Origin: Acidimicrobiales bacterium | GTDB taxonomy: Bacteria > Actinomycetota > Acidimicrobiia > Acidimicrobiales > SZUA-35 | Length of the DNA stretch: 43,304 nucleotides | Direction of reading: 5' to 3' | NCBI GenBank assembly: GCA_020629155.1 | Contig: JAHDDW010000017.1 | Coordinates: forward strand, 1-43,304 | Part shown: one piece after another, positions 8,000 through 16,137 of the stretch | Position numbering within the stretch: the stretch's first letter is position 1 | How the letters are laid out: every line of letters begins with the position of its first letter | Program-made: the position numbers and the translations under genes | Notes under the pieces: generated by a model | Seen by the model: only the letters and a program-made list of their open reading frames with translations | Told to the model about the DNA's origin: nothing | The model's database searches: none

Positions 8000-8136
8000 A
8001 ATAATTATTCCTTTGTAGATTGTAGCTTGTAGATTGTCACCAACGTCAAACAGACGTTGGATTAAAGAGAAATATACACATGTTTAGGTCACTTATCTAC
8101 AACGCAAACAATGGGTGTTTGTTTTTGTGTTGCTTA
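8000..8136. other. Short intergenic region with two hairpins
   Basis: The gap between the DUF2800 and DUF2815 genes holds a perfect 8-bp stem (8040-8047 with 8053-8060, CCAACGTC/GACGTTGG, 5-base loop). It also holds a CAAACA/TGTTTG stem near 8105-8121 followed by a T-run on the plus strand. The imperfect repeat TTGTAGATTGT occurs twice near 8012-8036. The first hairpin would lie in the leader of the DUF2815 transcript. A plus-strand terminator here would stop transcripts antisense to the operon. Confidence 0.5.
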
Positions 8137-9405
8137 TCACAGATCAGCTTCGTCCATTTCATCTAGTGCATCCTTAAATGCTTGTTCTGGAACCCACTCT
8201 TGTGCGTTAGAGGTTGCTGGTACTAACGTAGGCTTACCCTCAATGGTCTCGTAGTAGTCCGCGTATAGCTCTGTAAATTTTTTAGAACCTACAGCTTTGC
8301 GCAGTGACGATTGTGATTTTAGTTTCGGTTCTTCGAACGCATCGTCACCCAACATAAATTCCAACGCTTCAGCATCACCCCTGTAAGAGTTGCGACCGAC
8401 AGCCAATTTGAAATTAGGAATAGGGCGACCGTTAGTTGCACGTGCGTAAGCTGTCTTCTTAATCGCTTCCATCCAATCGATAATTGGTTTCGCACGATCC
8501 AACCACACAGACAACTCTTCATCACTCATTCCTTCAACGTTCGCACTGTAACTCGCGACAGACTCATCGATATCAGGAAACTCGGCTTGCAGTCGCTCAG
8601 TCATTTGAGCAGCCAGTGCTTTGCAATCACCTTTGGCTTCGCAAAAAGAACATTGCTTGTCACCAGGGTTAAGTGGTGGATCGGGTAATTCAGCTTTAGC
8701 CGCAGCGTCAGCAGCAATAGTAATGAATTTATTTACACGTTTTTTATCGAACTCCCAACTCGCTATATTCTCACCGTCATTGTGTCGAGGCTGATAGATA
8801 TGCCCGCGATACGTTTCAATGTTAACACCGTGGTCTTGCTTAATTTGATTGCGAATACCCTCAGCGTATGACAGCACTTGCATGTTTTCGTTAACGTCAA
8901 CGAACACACCGCGACCGTATTTCAGGTCAAGGATATCGACGTGGCGTTTAGTCAAGTTCACCACTGCGTAATCGTTAGTACCGAACGAATTGTCATGTAT
9001 GCGTGGCATAGCAACTTGAGTCTCACTGTACACCACGATATCGTCGCCAGACTCCAGTGCATCTTCAGCCAACGCTTGTGCGTAGTCGCGATAGCGTAAG
9101 CAAATATCCAGCATGTCAAGAAAGTCAAATTGGAACTCGAACTCAGGCTTCCAAACATGGGACTCTTTGACAATATCGATAACCCAATCAGCGTTAACGT
9201 CTTCCAGTGGCCATGTCGGGTTGTTGATCAGCACGTCTGATAACTCGTGCGCAAGCGTCCCTTCGTCCGCCGCAAGATTTTCGGGGTTGTGGTCAGGGTG
9301 TTCTTTGTAAAACCGTTGTATTGCTTGGATACTACCTGGACACGGAACCCACCGATGGGCACCCGAGGCTCCGAAAATTGAATGTACTAACGCTGGCGCT
9401 GCCAT
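8137..9405 (-). CDS. DUF2800 protein, Cas4/RecB-like PD-(D/E)XK nuclease
   Basis: A 422-residue protein with TAGGAG before its ATG. It has the Cas4/AddB-type nuclease layout: EGTLAHEL (48-55), GTNDYAVV (142-149, Asp ligand D145), ILDLKYG (158-164, D160 and K162 of the catalytic core), and QVLSYA (176-181). Cysteines at 22, 252, 255 and 261 (CSFCEAKGDC) match the split 1+3 iron-sulfur cluster pattern of the family. DUF2800 proteins sit with DUF2815 in many phage replication modules. Likely function is a 5' or ss-DNA exonuclease used in recombination or end processing. All key residues appear present. Confidence 0.87.
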   Translation of the reverse strand: MAAPALVHSIFGASGAHRWVPCPGSIQAIQRFYKEHPDHNPENLAADEGTLAHELSDVLINNPTWPLEDVNADWVIDIVKESHVWKPEFEFQFDFLDMLDICLRYRDYAQALAEDALESGDDIVVYSETQVAMPRIHDNSFGTNDYAVVNLTKRHVDILDLKYGRGVFVDVNENMQVLSYAEGIRNQIKQDHGVNIETYRGHIYQPRHNDGENIASWEFDKKRVNKFITIAADAAAKAELPDPPLNPGDKQCSFCEAKGDCKALAAQMTERLQAEFPDIDESVASYSANVEGMSDEELSVWLDRAKPIIDWMEAIKKTAYARATNGRPIPNFKLAVGRNSYRGDAEALEFMLGDDAFEEPKLKSQSSLRKAVGSKKFTELYADYYETIEGKPTLVPATSNAQEWVPEQAFKDALDEMDEADL

Positions 9406-9436
9406 GATGACTCCTAAATTGATATGCGTAAAATAA

Positions 9437-9464
9437 AAAAGGCAGACTATGAAGCCTGCCTTTT
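9437..9464 (-). terminator. Intrinsic terminator (leftward)
   Basis: A hairpin with arms AAAAGGCAG and CTGCCTTTT (9437-9445 and 9456-9464). Read leftward, the stem is followed by TTTATTTT, a good U-run. It lies between the lysine-rich protein gene (stop 9510) and the DUF2800 start (9405). DUF2800 would then need its own promoter, or the terminator must be leaky or antiterminated. Confidence 0.75.
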
Positions 9465-9509
9465 AATACTACGAAAGTAGATTGTTTATGTCTGTGTACT
9501 ACACCACAG

Positions 9510-9995
9510 TTATATATCTAAATCGTCTTCCAGTTCTTCACTGTTTTCTTTAGCCAGGTCTTCGAACGTTTTAGTGACTTTGGTGTAGAACTCGTCGTAG
9601 TTTTCCGGCTCAACTTCGGCAATGCTCTTGTAACCTTCTGAACTAATAAACGCTTTTAGTTGTTTAAGTTCTTCGGGTACACCGGACGCTTTAGCGGTAT
9701 CAACGCAGGCTTTCTTAAAAGCATCCGCGTCAGCAAATTGTGATTCTTCATCCAGATCATCGTCATCTAAGTCATCGTCCTTCTTTGCTTTGGACGCTAC
9801 CTTCTTCGATGCTGCTTTCTTCTTTGAAGATGCTTTCTTCTTGCTTGTTGCCGGTTTAGATTCTGTAGCACTATCTTCAGTATCTACCGATTTTGAATTA
9901 GGTACATCCAAGCCTTGTTGCGTACTTCGAGCCACTTGGCACGCAGCAATCGTTTCAAGTGATACTGCAATGCGTTCTAGTAATTTTTCGATCAT
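9510..9995 (-). CDS. Lysine/alanine-rich protein with acidic C-terminus
   Basis: 161 residues in four parts: an N-terminal helix (MIEKLLERIAVSLETIAAC), a histone-H1-like basic stretch (about 47-70, repeated SKKKAS units), an acidic hinge DDDLDDDDLDEES, and a conserved-looking C-terminal helical domain (about 88-150) ending in an acidic tail. The N-terminal helix style is common in small phage proteins next to DUF2800/DUF2815 genes. The basic linker suggests non-specific DNA binding. I cannot name the family. It is the first gene of the leftward DUF2800/DUF2815 block, but an intrinsic terminator separates it from DUF2800. Confidence 0.75.
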   Translation of the reverse strand: MIEKLLERIAVSLETIAACQVARSTQQGLDVPNSKSVDTEDSATESKPATSKKKASSKKKAASKKVASKAKKDDDLDDDDLDEESQFADADAFKKACVDTAKASGVPEELKQLKAFISSEGYKSIAEVEPENYDEFYTKVTKTFEDLAKENSEELEDDLDI

Positions 9996-10276
9996 GTGTA
10001 TTGCTCTCTGAGAGGTTTAAAAGAGTGGTGAATGGTACAGCAGATTGCATGCCGTTCAAGTCACTTGTTACAACTTTGACTATCCGGTCACAACTTAGAC
10101 CTAAGCTATTGAATCGTAACGGGGGGAGTAATAAAGTTGGTCGGGGTTGTTGCATTGAGACATAAACTTCGTCTACGCTATGTGACCGCCTACGCTTTCT
10201 ACGGGCATAAAAAAGGGCAACGTCTCAACCCCGTCGCCCTTAGTTACTAACTTACAACTTCACCACATAAAACATT
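9996..10276. promoter_or_regulatory. Divergent intergenic region with ACAACTT repeats
   Basis: A 281-base region between the leftward lysine-rich gene and the rightward primase-helicase. TTACAACTTTGAC (10068-10080) and the related TCACAACTTAGAC (10088-10100) sit exactly 20 bp apart, and a third TTACAACTTCACC lies at 10252-10264 close to the primase-helicase start. Repeats spaced two helical turns apart are typical operators for a dimeric regulator. Promoters for both flanking genes are expected here, though I see no unambiguous -35/-10 pair. Confidence 0.5.
10209..10241 (-). terminator. Intrinsic terminator (leftward) upstream of primase-helicase
   Basis: On the minus strand the arms AAGGGCGACG and CGTTGCCCTT form a 10-bp stem with one G-U pair, followed by TTTTTT. 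On the plus strand the same stem has an A-C mismatch and no T-run, so direction is clear. It would stop leftward transcripts arriving antisense through the primase-helicase gene from the 13-23 kb operon. Confidence 0.75.
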
Positions 10277-12967
10277 ATGCACCTGTTCAAGTCTACAGTA
10301 AGTTTTCTAAATAGCAAGACTTCTTTGAAGTTAACTGAAGGTAATTTGAAATTTTCTGATTTTTCGAATCCGAGAATATTGCATTTAGAAGAAAACAAAG
10401 ACGGTAGTTTTAAAGAAAAGGACGGAAAAGCATTCATGTCAGCTAGATTCGCTGACCAACGACGAGCGAGTAGTAATCCGGTTGTCGAAAATACAATGCT
10501 AGTGTTTGATATCGATAATGTTTCTGACAAACAGGATTTTCTCGACTCCCTCAACATGTTGAAAGACGAGAACATAGAGTTCATTTACCACACGACCACT
10601 AGTCACACACCAGACAAGCCGAGATACCGGCTGTTAATACCACTTATAGAACCTGTTTCACCCGATGAGTTTCGAGGCTTGTCTGAAGCCGTGTCGGATT
10701 ACTATCGTTTAGGTGCCGATCCATCTAGCTTTAAGCCTGCGCAAATTATGTTTCTGCCGTTGGTACTTCCTGGCCATAAAGATGAATACAAAAAGGGTAA
10801 GAGTTTAGGTGCTCCGCTCAATCCATCAGCGTTTACATACACGACACGCGATGAAGATGACATGGAAGATATCTTCCATAAAAATTCACCACTGCCGGTC
10901 CCTGAAGGTGTCAGCGAAGAGTTATGGATTAGTGCGATATTAGATTCTTATCCGCCACATGATCTAGGGTATGAGACTGACAAGGTAGGTGCCGGTGGTT
11001 GGCTCGGTGTCATGATGGGGTTGTATCATCAGTACGATGGAAGCCAAGAAGGTTTCGATCTTTTTCTCAATTGGGAGTCATCTGGAGGTACGAATCCGAA
11101 AGCTGACGAACATGGTATGCCGTACCGTGTAAAGCGTTGGAAGAGTTGTCGAGCAAAAGCAGGGGTAATGCCGCGCACAATGAAAAGTGTGGCGAACAAA
11201 AAGCCTGAGAACGGCCCAAGTGTATTGTCAATGGCGTATGCCAGAGTCATTAAACTGACTAATGATGTCGAGACGGTAGATAAAATATTTAATTTTGCCA
11301 GCAACGATCCGTACATAAAGTACGCAAAAGAAACAGCCGTTGTTGTTAAAGCGTATCAAGAGAAGAAAACAGCACTGGGTGTTGAGACTAAATCCAAAGT
11401 CGCTTTGCAACACATGCTAGGCGGCGCTAACACTGACGACGATGTCGGTGACGAAGAAGCCCATTACTTCTTTCATCGATACCTACAAAAGAAAGACGGT
11501 ACAACGCTAATTGATATGCGTAACCCGAACACAACGGATGACCCATTAAGTATCCGTGCGTTCAATAACAAGTACCAGAAAACCATGCCAATCAAATCGC
11601 CGAACGGATTGCGCTTCAAGCCGATGGATGTACTAACCAGTGGTTTATTCAAATATGTAGACATGCGTTTCTTAGGTGAAACATTCTATGAAGTAAACGG
11701 TCCTGCTTACACACAGTGTTCGTTTGATGAGTCAACCGTCGATAGGAACTTATATATTCAAGGCTCATGGCCCGTAGTAGACGCACCTTTCGACGAAGAC
11801 GATGAGTTGGACGCTCAGATAGGCGCAATGATTGAAAGTCATATCACTTACATATCTGGTGGTGATCCAATCGCCGTCAAAGGTTTAACTCAGTGGTTAG
11901 CCAACACTCGTCAGAATCCCCACACGCGTGCCGAATGGGTTCCAGCGTTACTCGGTGTCGGCGGGGCAGGTAAGTCGATGTTCAAGACGTTAGCGCAAAC
12001 GGTACTCGGTAAAGAACAAATGGGTTCAACGAACGCCAACGTGGTGAACAGTTCGTTTAACAAGTACGCAGGTGAGCCGGTATTGATCACCACGATTGAT
12101 GAAGTTGAAGGTGACGCGGGTAGAAACTTTGGGTTAGACAATCTAAAAGAACTTGTTACCGGTTCGACAGTACCCATCAACGCGAAGGGTGTTTCAGAAA
12201 AAACGATGAAGGTGTATACGCAATTCTTAGTCATCGCCAACCGAGAGAACGTGCTCGGTGCTGAAGCTAAGGAACGCCGGTGGATGCCTGTTACACCGTC
12301 AGTCAACCATAGGGAAACAATCGGTGAAGTGCTCGGTAAAGAGTACGTTGTCGGTCACACACTGAAACAACAAAACGCGTCATTAAATAAGTTCTACGGT
12401 AAGTATGTTGATCTTATGAACAAGCACGCAGATCGTTTTGCGGCATACTTTGAAAGCGTCGATCTATCAGACTTTGATATTAACAACGTACCCGCTACGG
12501 CGACCAAAGAGTTAAAGAAAGGTATTGACGTTCAATCACTCACTGTTGCAAGAATCGAAGAGGTTCTCGACGGCGCACTAGTAATTCATCGCCCTGACTT
12601 AGCAAGAGACTTGTTGCTGTTGGCGACGGACATGGAAAACAACTACGACGATGACGAATTTGTTGAAGTGTTCAGCGCCACGTCTCGTGTACCTAAAAGA
12701 CGTAGAACGCAGCTTATAGAAACTGCATTAAAGTTGTCGGGATACATCCAAGTGACTACCGTTGGTGTTGACACTCAGTCTAAGCGCTGGAAAGGGTTGT
12801 TTGCCGGTCAGAAGGATAAGGTGCGTGTCTGCAACGTCTGGTACAAAAAAGTGCCCGATCTGGACGGTGTAAAATGGCATCCCAACGACGAGAGTGCTAA
12901 AGCAGCTATCACCGACTACGTCGAACGCGTTATGACAAAAGACGCAGTCAGTGAAGACGAACTCTAG
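10277..12967 (+). CDS. Primase-helicase (AEP-like primase fused to D5/SF3 helicase)
   Basis: An 896-residue replication protein. The N-terminal part looks like an archaeo-eukaryotic primase domain: LVFDID (75-80, metal-binding D78 and D80), TTTSHTPDKPRYR (106-118), then SFKPAQIMFLP. A PriCT-like segment follows (about 240-290, GWLGVMMGLYHQY to RVKRWKSC). The C-terminal half is an SF3/D5-type ATPase with Walker A GVGGAGKS (about 560-567), Walker B LITTIDEVEG (about 602-611) and a sensor FLVIANRE. It would prime and unwind at the phage fork. It is the only rightward gene between leftward blocks. Its TAG stop shares the CTAG palindrome with the stop of the convergent gene at 12964. Confidence 0.9.
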   Translation: MHLFKSTVSFLNSKTSLKLTEGNLKFSDFSNPRILHLEENKDGSFKEKDGKAFMSARFADQRRASSNPVVENTMLVFDIDNVSDKQDFLDSLNMLKDENIEFIYHTTTSHTPDKPRYRLLIPLIEPVSPDEFRGLSEAVSDYYRLGADPSSFKPAQIMFLPLVLPGHKDEYKKGKSLGAPLNPSAFTYTTRDEDDMEDIFHKNSPLPVPEGVSEELWISAILDSYPPHDLGYETDKVGAGGWLGVMMGLYHQYDGSQEGFDLFLNWESSGGTNPKADEHGMPYRVKRWKSCRAKAGVMPRTMKSVANKKPENGPSVLSMAYARVIKLTNDVETVDKIFNFASNDPYIKYAKETAVVVKAYQEKKTALGVETKSKVALQHMLGGANTDDDVGDEEAHYFFHRYLQKKDGTTLIDMRNPNTTDDPLSIRAFNNKYQKTMPIKSPNGLRFKPMDVLTSGLFKYVDMRFLGETFYEVNGPAYTQCSFDESTVDRNLYIQGSWPVVDAPFDEDDELDAQIGAMIESHITYISGGDPIAVKGLTQWLANTRQNPHTRAEWVPALLGVGGAGKSMFKTLAQTVLGKEQMGSTNANVVNSSFNKYAGEPVLITTIDEVEGDAGRNFGLDNLKELVTGSTVPINAKGVSEKTMKVYTQFLVIANRENVLGAEAKERRWMPVTPSVNHRETIGEVLGKEYVVGHTLKQQNASLNKFYGKYVDLMNKHADRFAAYFESVDLSDFDINNVPATATKELKKGIDVQSLTVARIEEVLDGALVIHRPDLARDLLLLATDMENNYDDDEFVEVFSATSRVPKRRRTQLIETALKLSGYIQVTTVGVDTQSKRWKGLFAGQKDKVRVCNVWYKKVPDLDGVKWHPNDESAKAAITDYVERVMTKDAVSEDEL

Positions 12968-13611
12968 GTTGCTAGATCACGACACGAACGGTACATGATC
13001 GGTGAGCGTTCGAACAACGGCTTAATGATGTCGGTGTTCGACACTGGTCGCAACGTAGTCAGCATTGCCGAATACAGCTCCCACACGGTGAGTTCTTCGC
13101 AGTCGTCCAGGTAGATTAGCGCATCCATCAATCGCGACGGTGTGAGTCCACCATCGCGAATCGTGTTAATCAGCGCAGTGTTCACCACATCCCAATCTAA
13201 AGCCATAGAGCGCATCTGCTCCAGTCTCTCATTAACGGCTCCATACACCTTCGGAAGCCGAGAAAGCCTGTCAGAAACGATCTGACGGTGCGAATTGGCG
13301 TCGTTCACTCGATTACCCCAACTACATAGCTGTGCCAGCATCCCAATGTCACCAGATTCAGGTATCAAACCGATCCACAATTGCGGTGCCGTGCGATAGT
13401 CGTTGCCGTTGCGCCAACCCAATGTGATGCCGTCGTACCCTTTAACCAATCCGATACCACAGTACCCCTTACCACCGGTAATCACACCGTGGTGAATGTT
13501 GGTCAGCTCAACACCGCTATCTTCGCAGCCACGTTTAATAGCATTCGCGAACGGCTTGTATTCTTGAGGCTCGGACAATGACCTACCAAACACCGATTTT
13601 AAAACTTTCAT
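12964..13611 (-). CDS. Hypothetical protein, possibly DUF932-like
   Basis: A 215-residue protein with AGGAAT before its ATG. The N-terminal half has glycine-rich strands (HHGVITGGKGYCGIGLVKGYDGITLGWRNG begins around residue 40). The C-terminal half is helical, with VNERLEQMRSMALDWDVVN and LTVWELYSAML. The strand-then-helix order recalls phage/plasmid DUF932 proteins, but this is a weak resemblance. Its stop codon overlaps the primase-helicase stop by four bases in convergent orientation, with no terminator between them. It is the last gene of the leftward accessory operon. Function unknown. Confidence 0.7.
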   Translation of the reverse strand: MKVLKSVFGRSLSEPQEYKPFANAIKRGCEDSGVELTNIHHGVITGGKGYCGIGLVKGYDGITLGWRNGNDYRTAPQLWIGLIPESGDIGMLAQLCSWGNRVNDANSHRQIVSDRLSRLPKVYGAVNERLEQMRSMALDWDVVNTALINTIRDGGLTPSRLMDALIYLDDCEELTVWELYSAMLTTLRPVSNTDIIKPLFERSPIMYRSCRDLAT

Positions 13612-13668
13612 GTAACTATTCCTGTTTTGATTTGCGTAGTATAGATTGTGCGCAAAATAAAATGCGGA

Positions 13669-14286
13669 CTAACCGCGCAATTCCGATAACAAATAATCTC
13701 GAAGCCCATCGACGGGCTTGCGGTAATCGATGTGTTGCTTCGCTCGGCTGATAGCCGGTTGTGTTCTTACTAGGGCAGTGGGGCCACTGACGAATAGAAC
13801 ATTCAATATCATTCGCATCGACTTGTGAATGAAGGGTGTAAAAAGAAAGTAGTAGGTGAACGCGATAAACAATCCACCTAACGCAGCACCAACTGGTGGT
13901 GTCCCGTTGACAGCCACTTCGATAGCAATGATGAACGGGAGCAGCACGACAACTAAGAACACCGCCATTGCTACCGGTAGAACGATGCCGCGCAAGACGA
14001 TGACAAACAGCGTGATAACCATCTCACTTAATGCACCTCGGTTCTCACGTGGTGTCGCAAACATTACCAGCGGTAAGAGTAGAGCGGCCACTAAGAAACA
14101 CCATGCCGTTTGAATATTGAAATAGTTGTACAGCGTGTGATGTTGATTCACCACGGTGGTAATCGGAGCGTAGTCGAACAGGTATGCAATGTTGATTGCC
14201 GTTGTCGTCAGTACCGCAGCCCACACGTACAACGCGAACGCACACAGTAGAGTTCTATCTATAACGCTATCTATTATTTTATCCAT
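13669..14286 (-). CDS. Polytopic inner-membrane protein
   Basis: 205 residues with about five hydrophobic helices: roughly 12-35, 60-78, 87-103, 104-122 and 133-155. A cytoplasmic-looking basic C-terminus (about 165-205) follows, containing RAKQHIDYRKPVDGLRDYLL. The ATG overlaps the TAA of the 54-residue upstream gene (TAATG), so the two are coupled. There is no signal peptidase site. I do not recognise the family. A multispanning membrane protein in an early operon next to an exported protein could alter the host envelope, for example in superinfection exclusion, but nothing in the sequence proves this. Confidence 0.75.
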   Translation of the reverse strand: MDKIIDSVIDRTLLCAFALYVWAAVLTTTAINIAYLFDYAPITTVVNQHHTLYNYFNIQTAWCFLVAALLLPLVMFATPRENRGALSEMVITLFVIVLRGIVLPVAMAVFLVVVLLPFIIAIEVAVNGTPPVGAALGGLFIAFTYYFLFTPFIHKSMRMILNVLFVSGPTALVRTQPAISRAKQHIDYRKPVDGLRDYLLSELRG

Positions 14287-14450
14287 TAGTCTTCGAACGC
14301 GTACTTCACCGCCTCCAGTGTCTCAATCTTCTTTTCATTCTCACTCGTGTCTACCTTTCCGGTGATGTTCTCGTGAGCGTTGTGGTTAATTGCTTGAAGT
14401 TCTGTTATTCGGTCTTCAAGCAATTCTATAAATTCACTTGGCTTTATCAT
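14286..14450 (-). CDS. 54-residue small protein, coupled on both sides
   Basis: The frame starts at ATG 14450-14448 and ends at TAA 14288-14286, coding for 54 residues beginning MIKPSEFIELLEDRITELQA. The start overlaps the upstream stop as ATGA and the stop overlaps the next start as TAATG. This fills exactly the gap between two called genes, so it is very likely real. The sequence is acidic and helical, with heptad-like leucine/isoleucine spacing at 8-19 suggesting a short coiled coil. No family is recognised. Confidence 0.8.
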   Translation of the reverse strand: MIKPSEFIELLEDRITELQAINHNAHENITGKVDTSENEKKIETLEAVKYAFED

Positions 14451-14842
14451 GCTTGTAACTCTTCAGTAGCTATAGTGCGAATAACGTATTGCTCATGCAC
14501 GGGTATGCGTCCGTTGATAACCCACAAACAGTGCCCTTGGAATTTACCTAGCACTTGGTGACGATCTGTTAAACCTACCATCAACTTCATCGATACAACG
14601 AGAACGCGCACACCTTCCGATCCCTCAGCACCTTCGAACGTCCATTTCTTTTTGGACATTTCTGTCTTTAGATCGGCGATATCTTGAAAAGCCGTATGGT
14701 ACTGGTGTCGTACTTGTGGGTCAGTCGCGATTGTTGCGACGATAGGCTTCAGTATTGACGTTATATCTAACCTGACATGTTCGTCGGTTATCGCTTTCGC
14801 TTTATCGCGAACGTCACTTTCAAACTGTTTTACTTTGTTCAT
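14447..14842 (-). CDS. Hypothetical protein, 131 residues
   Basis: The frame can be extended to 14902, but ATG 14842 lies four bases after the upstream TAA (14849-14847) and is the better start. The product is 131 residues, soluble, with an alpha-helical N-terminal half (MNKVKQFESDVRDKAKAITD) and a beta-rich C-terminal half (VRVLVVSMKLMVGL, GHCLWVINGRIPV). The stop overlaps the next gene as ATGA. No motif or family is recognised. Confidence 0.75.
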   Translation of the reverse strand: MNKVKQFESDVRDKAKAITDEHVRLDITSILKPIVATIATDPQVRHQYHTAFQDIADLKTEMSKKKWTFEGAEGSEGVRVLVVSMKLMVGLTDRHQVLGKFQGHCLWVINGRIPVHEQYVIRTIATEELQA

Positions 14843-14846
14843 GATC

Positions 14847-15152
14847 TTAGGCCACGTCTTTAGTAAATGAAAAATCGGGAGGCATGCCGAACGAGATGTC
14901 ACAATAAAGTTCGTTTGCCAGCATGTTAGTCAGCGCTCTCGCGGACTCTTGCGACAAACCATCAACCCGCACGACTGGATTTTCTTCGATGTCGTGCGGG
15001 TAGGCTTGTAACACCACGGTGTAATGCTCAATGAGATCGCTACTGGTTGCCATGACCGGTGTGTCGTTGAAAGAAGTCATAGCCGAAACTATGACCTCTC
15101 TCATTCGATTACCGACTTTCGTTTTGGCTAACTCGATGTCGATAGGAAACAT
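14847..15152 (-). CDS. Hypothetical protein, 101 residues
   Basis: The ATG at 15152 directly abuts the TAG of the exported-protein gene, and the stop lies just before the next start. The operon is therefore continuous and translation probably coupled. The 101-residue product mixes helices and strands, has one cysteine in ANELYCDISF (about 83-92), and has no signal, membrane segment or catalytic motif that I can name. Function unknown. Confidence 0.72.
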   Translation of the reverse strand: MFPIDIELAKTKVGNRMREVIVSAMTSFNDTPVMATSSDLIEHYTVVLQAYPHDIEENPVVRVDGLSQESARALTNMLANELYCDISFGMPPDFSFTKDVA

Positions 15153-16061
15153 CTATCTAACCTTCCAGCTCGGACCAATGATCCCGCAACCGGCTTGACC
15201 GATATCAACCCGTCCATTACAGCCGACAGGAAAACGATCTTCATCACCGTTGTTGTTAGCCGGACCATTCCCGCAGCGAACGTCGTTGTACATCGCATCG
15301 ACACTCGGGTGATCAATACCTGGCCCAGTCTCGATGAGTGTGGACCACTGCCTGACTGTGTTCGTCTGCCCGTTGATCGTGACACTGGTTGAACCTATCC
15401 CGTGATCAAAACCGGTCCACATGTAGCATGTATCGCCGACTGAATAGCTGTCAGCCCACGATCTACCTTGCGGTGTGTATCGACCGGAATAGGTGCCGGA
15501 CAATTGCGTCATGAAAGGGCCAACGTTCGAATCGCTTGGTGTTGGGTCTGGTGTAGGTGGTGGGGTCGGTGTCGGCGTTGGGTCCGGCGTAGGTGTCGAT
15601 ACCGTGGGCGTCCTGCTAGGGGCACTGGAGCCGATCACACCGGACGAACAGGACCAACCCCCATCGATAGGGTCACAGTCCACCCTTGGGGCCATACAGG
15701 ACGCCTCATAAGCCGCTATCGCTGTCACTCTGTTAGAACCCACTGCAACGCACTCACTGGACGATGTCGGCGGTAGTGCGGGCGTTGGTGCCGGATCGGG
15801 AGGATCGACGCTTACAGAAGAACCCAGTGGTGAATGTGAACCTATCTGACCACTGGAGCACTGCCATTGTCCGTCATCGGTAGGGTCACAGTCCGCCCGT
15901 GGGATGTCTGGACAGCTCAAAGCATAGTTACCTTTAGCACTGGCCAGATCACCCCCGTACGCGTCGCACGCTGTTTGACCGAGTGCTCCGGTGGTGGTGA
16001 TACTCATGGAGCCGAGTACAAGCAATGAAGCGGCGACGGTGGTGAGTGTGTTGATTTTCAT
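15153..16061 (-). CDS. Exported cysteine-rich protein with duplicated module
   Basis: 302 residues with AAGGAA before the ATG. A Sec signal peptide covers about 1-28 (MKINTL, hydrophobic core AASLLVLGSM, cleavage after ALG or AQT-like site). Two copies of a four-cysteine module follow: C32/C50/C58/C68 and C104/C122/C129/C138, each ending in WxCSSGxIGS. A proline/threonine linker (150-177) leads to a C-terminal domain (about 180-302) with four more cysteines (212, 263, 281, 292). Twelve cysteines suggest up to six disulfides formed in the periplasm or outside the cell. It sits in the early operon away from the lysis genes, so a lysogenic-conversion or envelope role is plausible. Family not recognised. 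Confidence 0.85.
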   Translation of the reverse strand: MKINTLTTVAASLLVLGSMSITTTGALGQTACDAYGGDLASAKGNYALSCPDIPRADCDPTDDGQWQCSSGQIGSHSPLGSSVSVDPPDPAPTPALPPTSSSECVAVGSNRVTAIAAYEASCMAPRVDCDPIDGGWSCSSGVIGSSAPSRTPTVSTPTPDPTPTPTPPPTPDPTPSDSNVGPFMTQLSGTYSGRYTPQGRSWADSYSVGDTCYMWTGFDHGIGSTSVTINGQTNTVRQWSTLIETGPGIDHPSVDAMYNDVRCGNGPANNNGDEDRFPVGCNGRVDIGQAGCGIIGPSWKVR

Positions 16062-16137
16062 ATTTCAAATTCCTTATAAAGTTAGTTAATGTCATGTTGT
16101 GGTGAAAAGAAAACTACGGGTGAAAATTCAGGTGTTG

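Noticed and set aside
15468-15776. Antisense plus-strand ORF of 102 codons over the exported-protein gene
   Set aside because: Arg/Trp/Cys-rich frame that mirrors the Pro/Thr linker and cysteine modules on the other strand; no ribosome site.
15153-16061. Rz1-type spanin or tail adhesin as identity of the cysteine-rich exported protein
   Set aside because: It has a Sec-type rather than lipobox signal, is far from the lysis genes, and has disulfide-type modules not seen in spanins.
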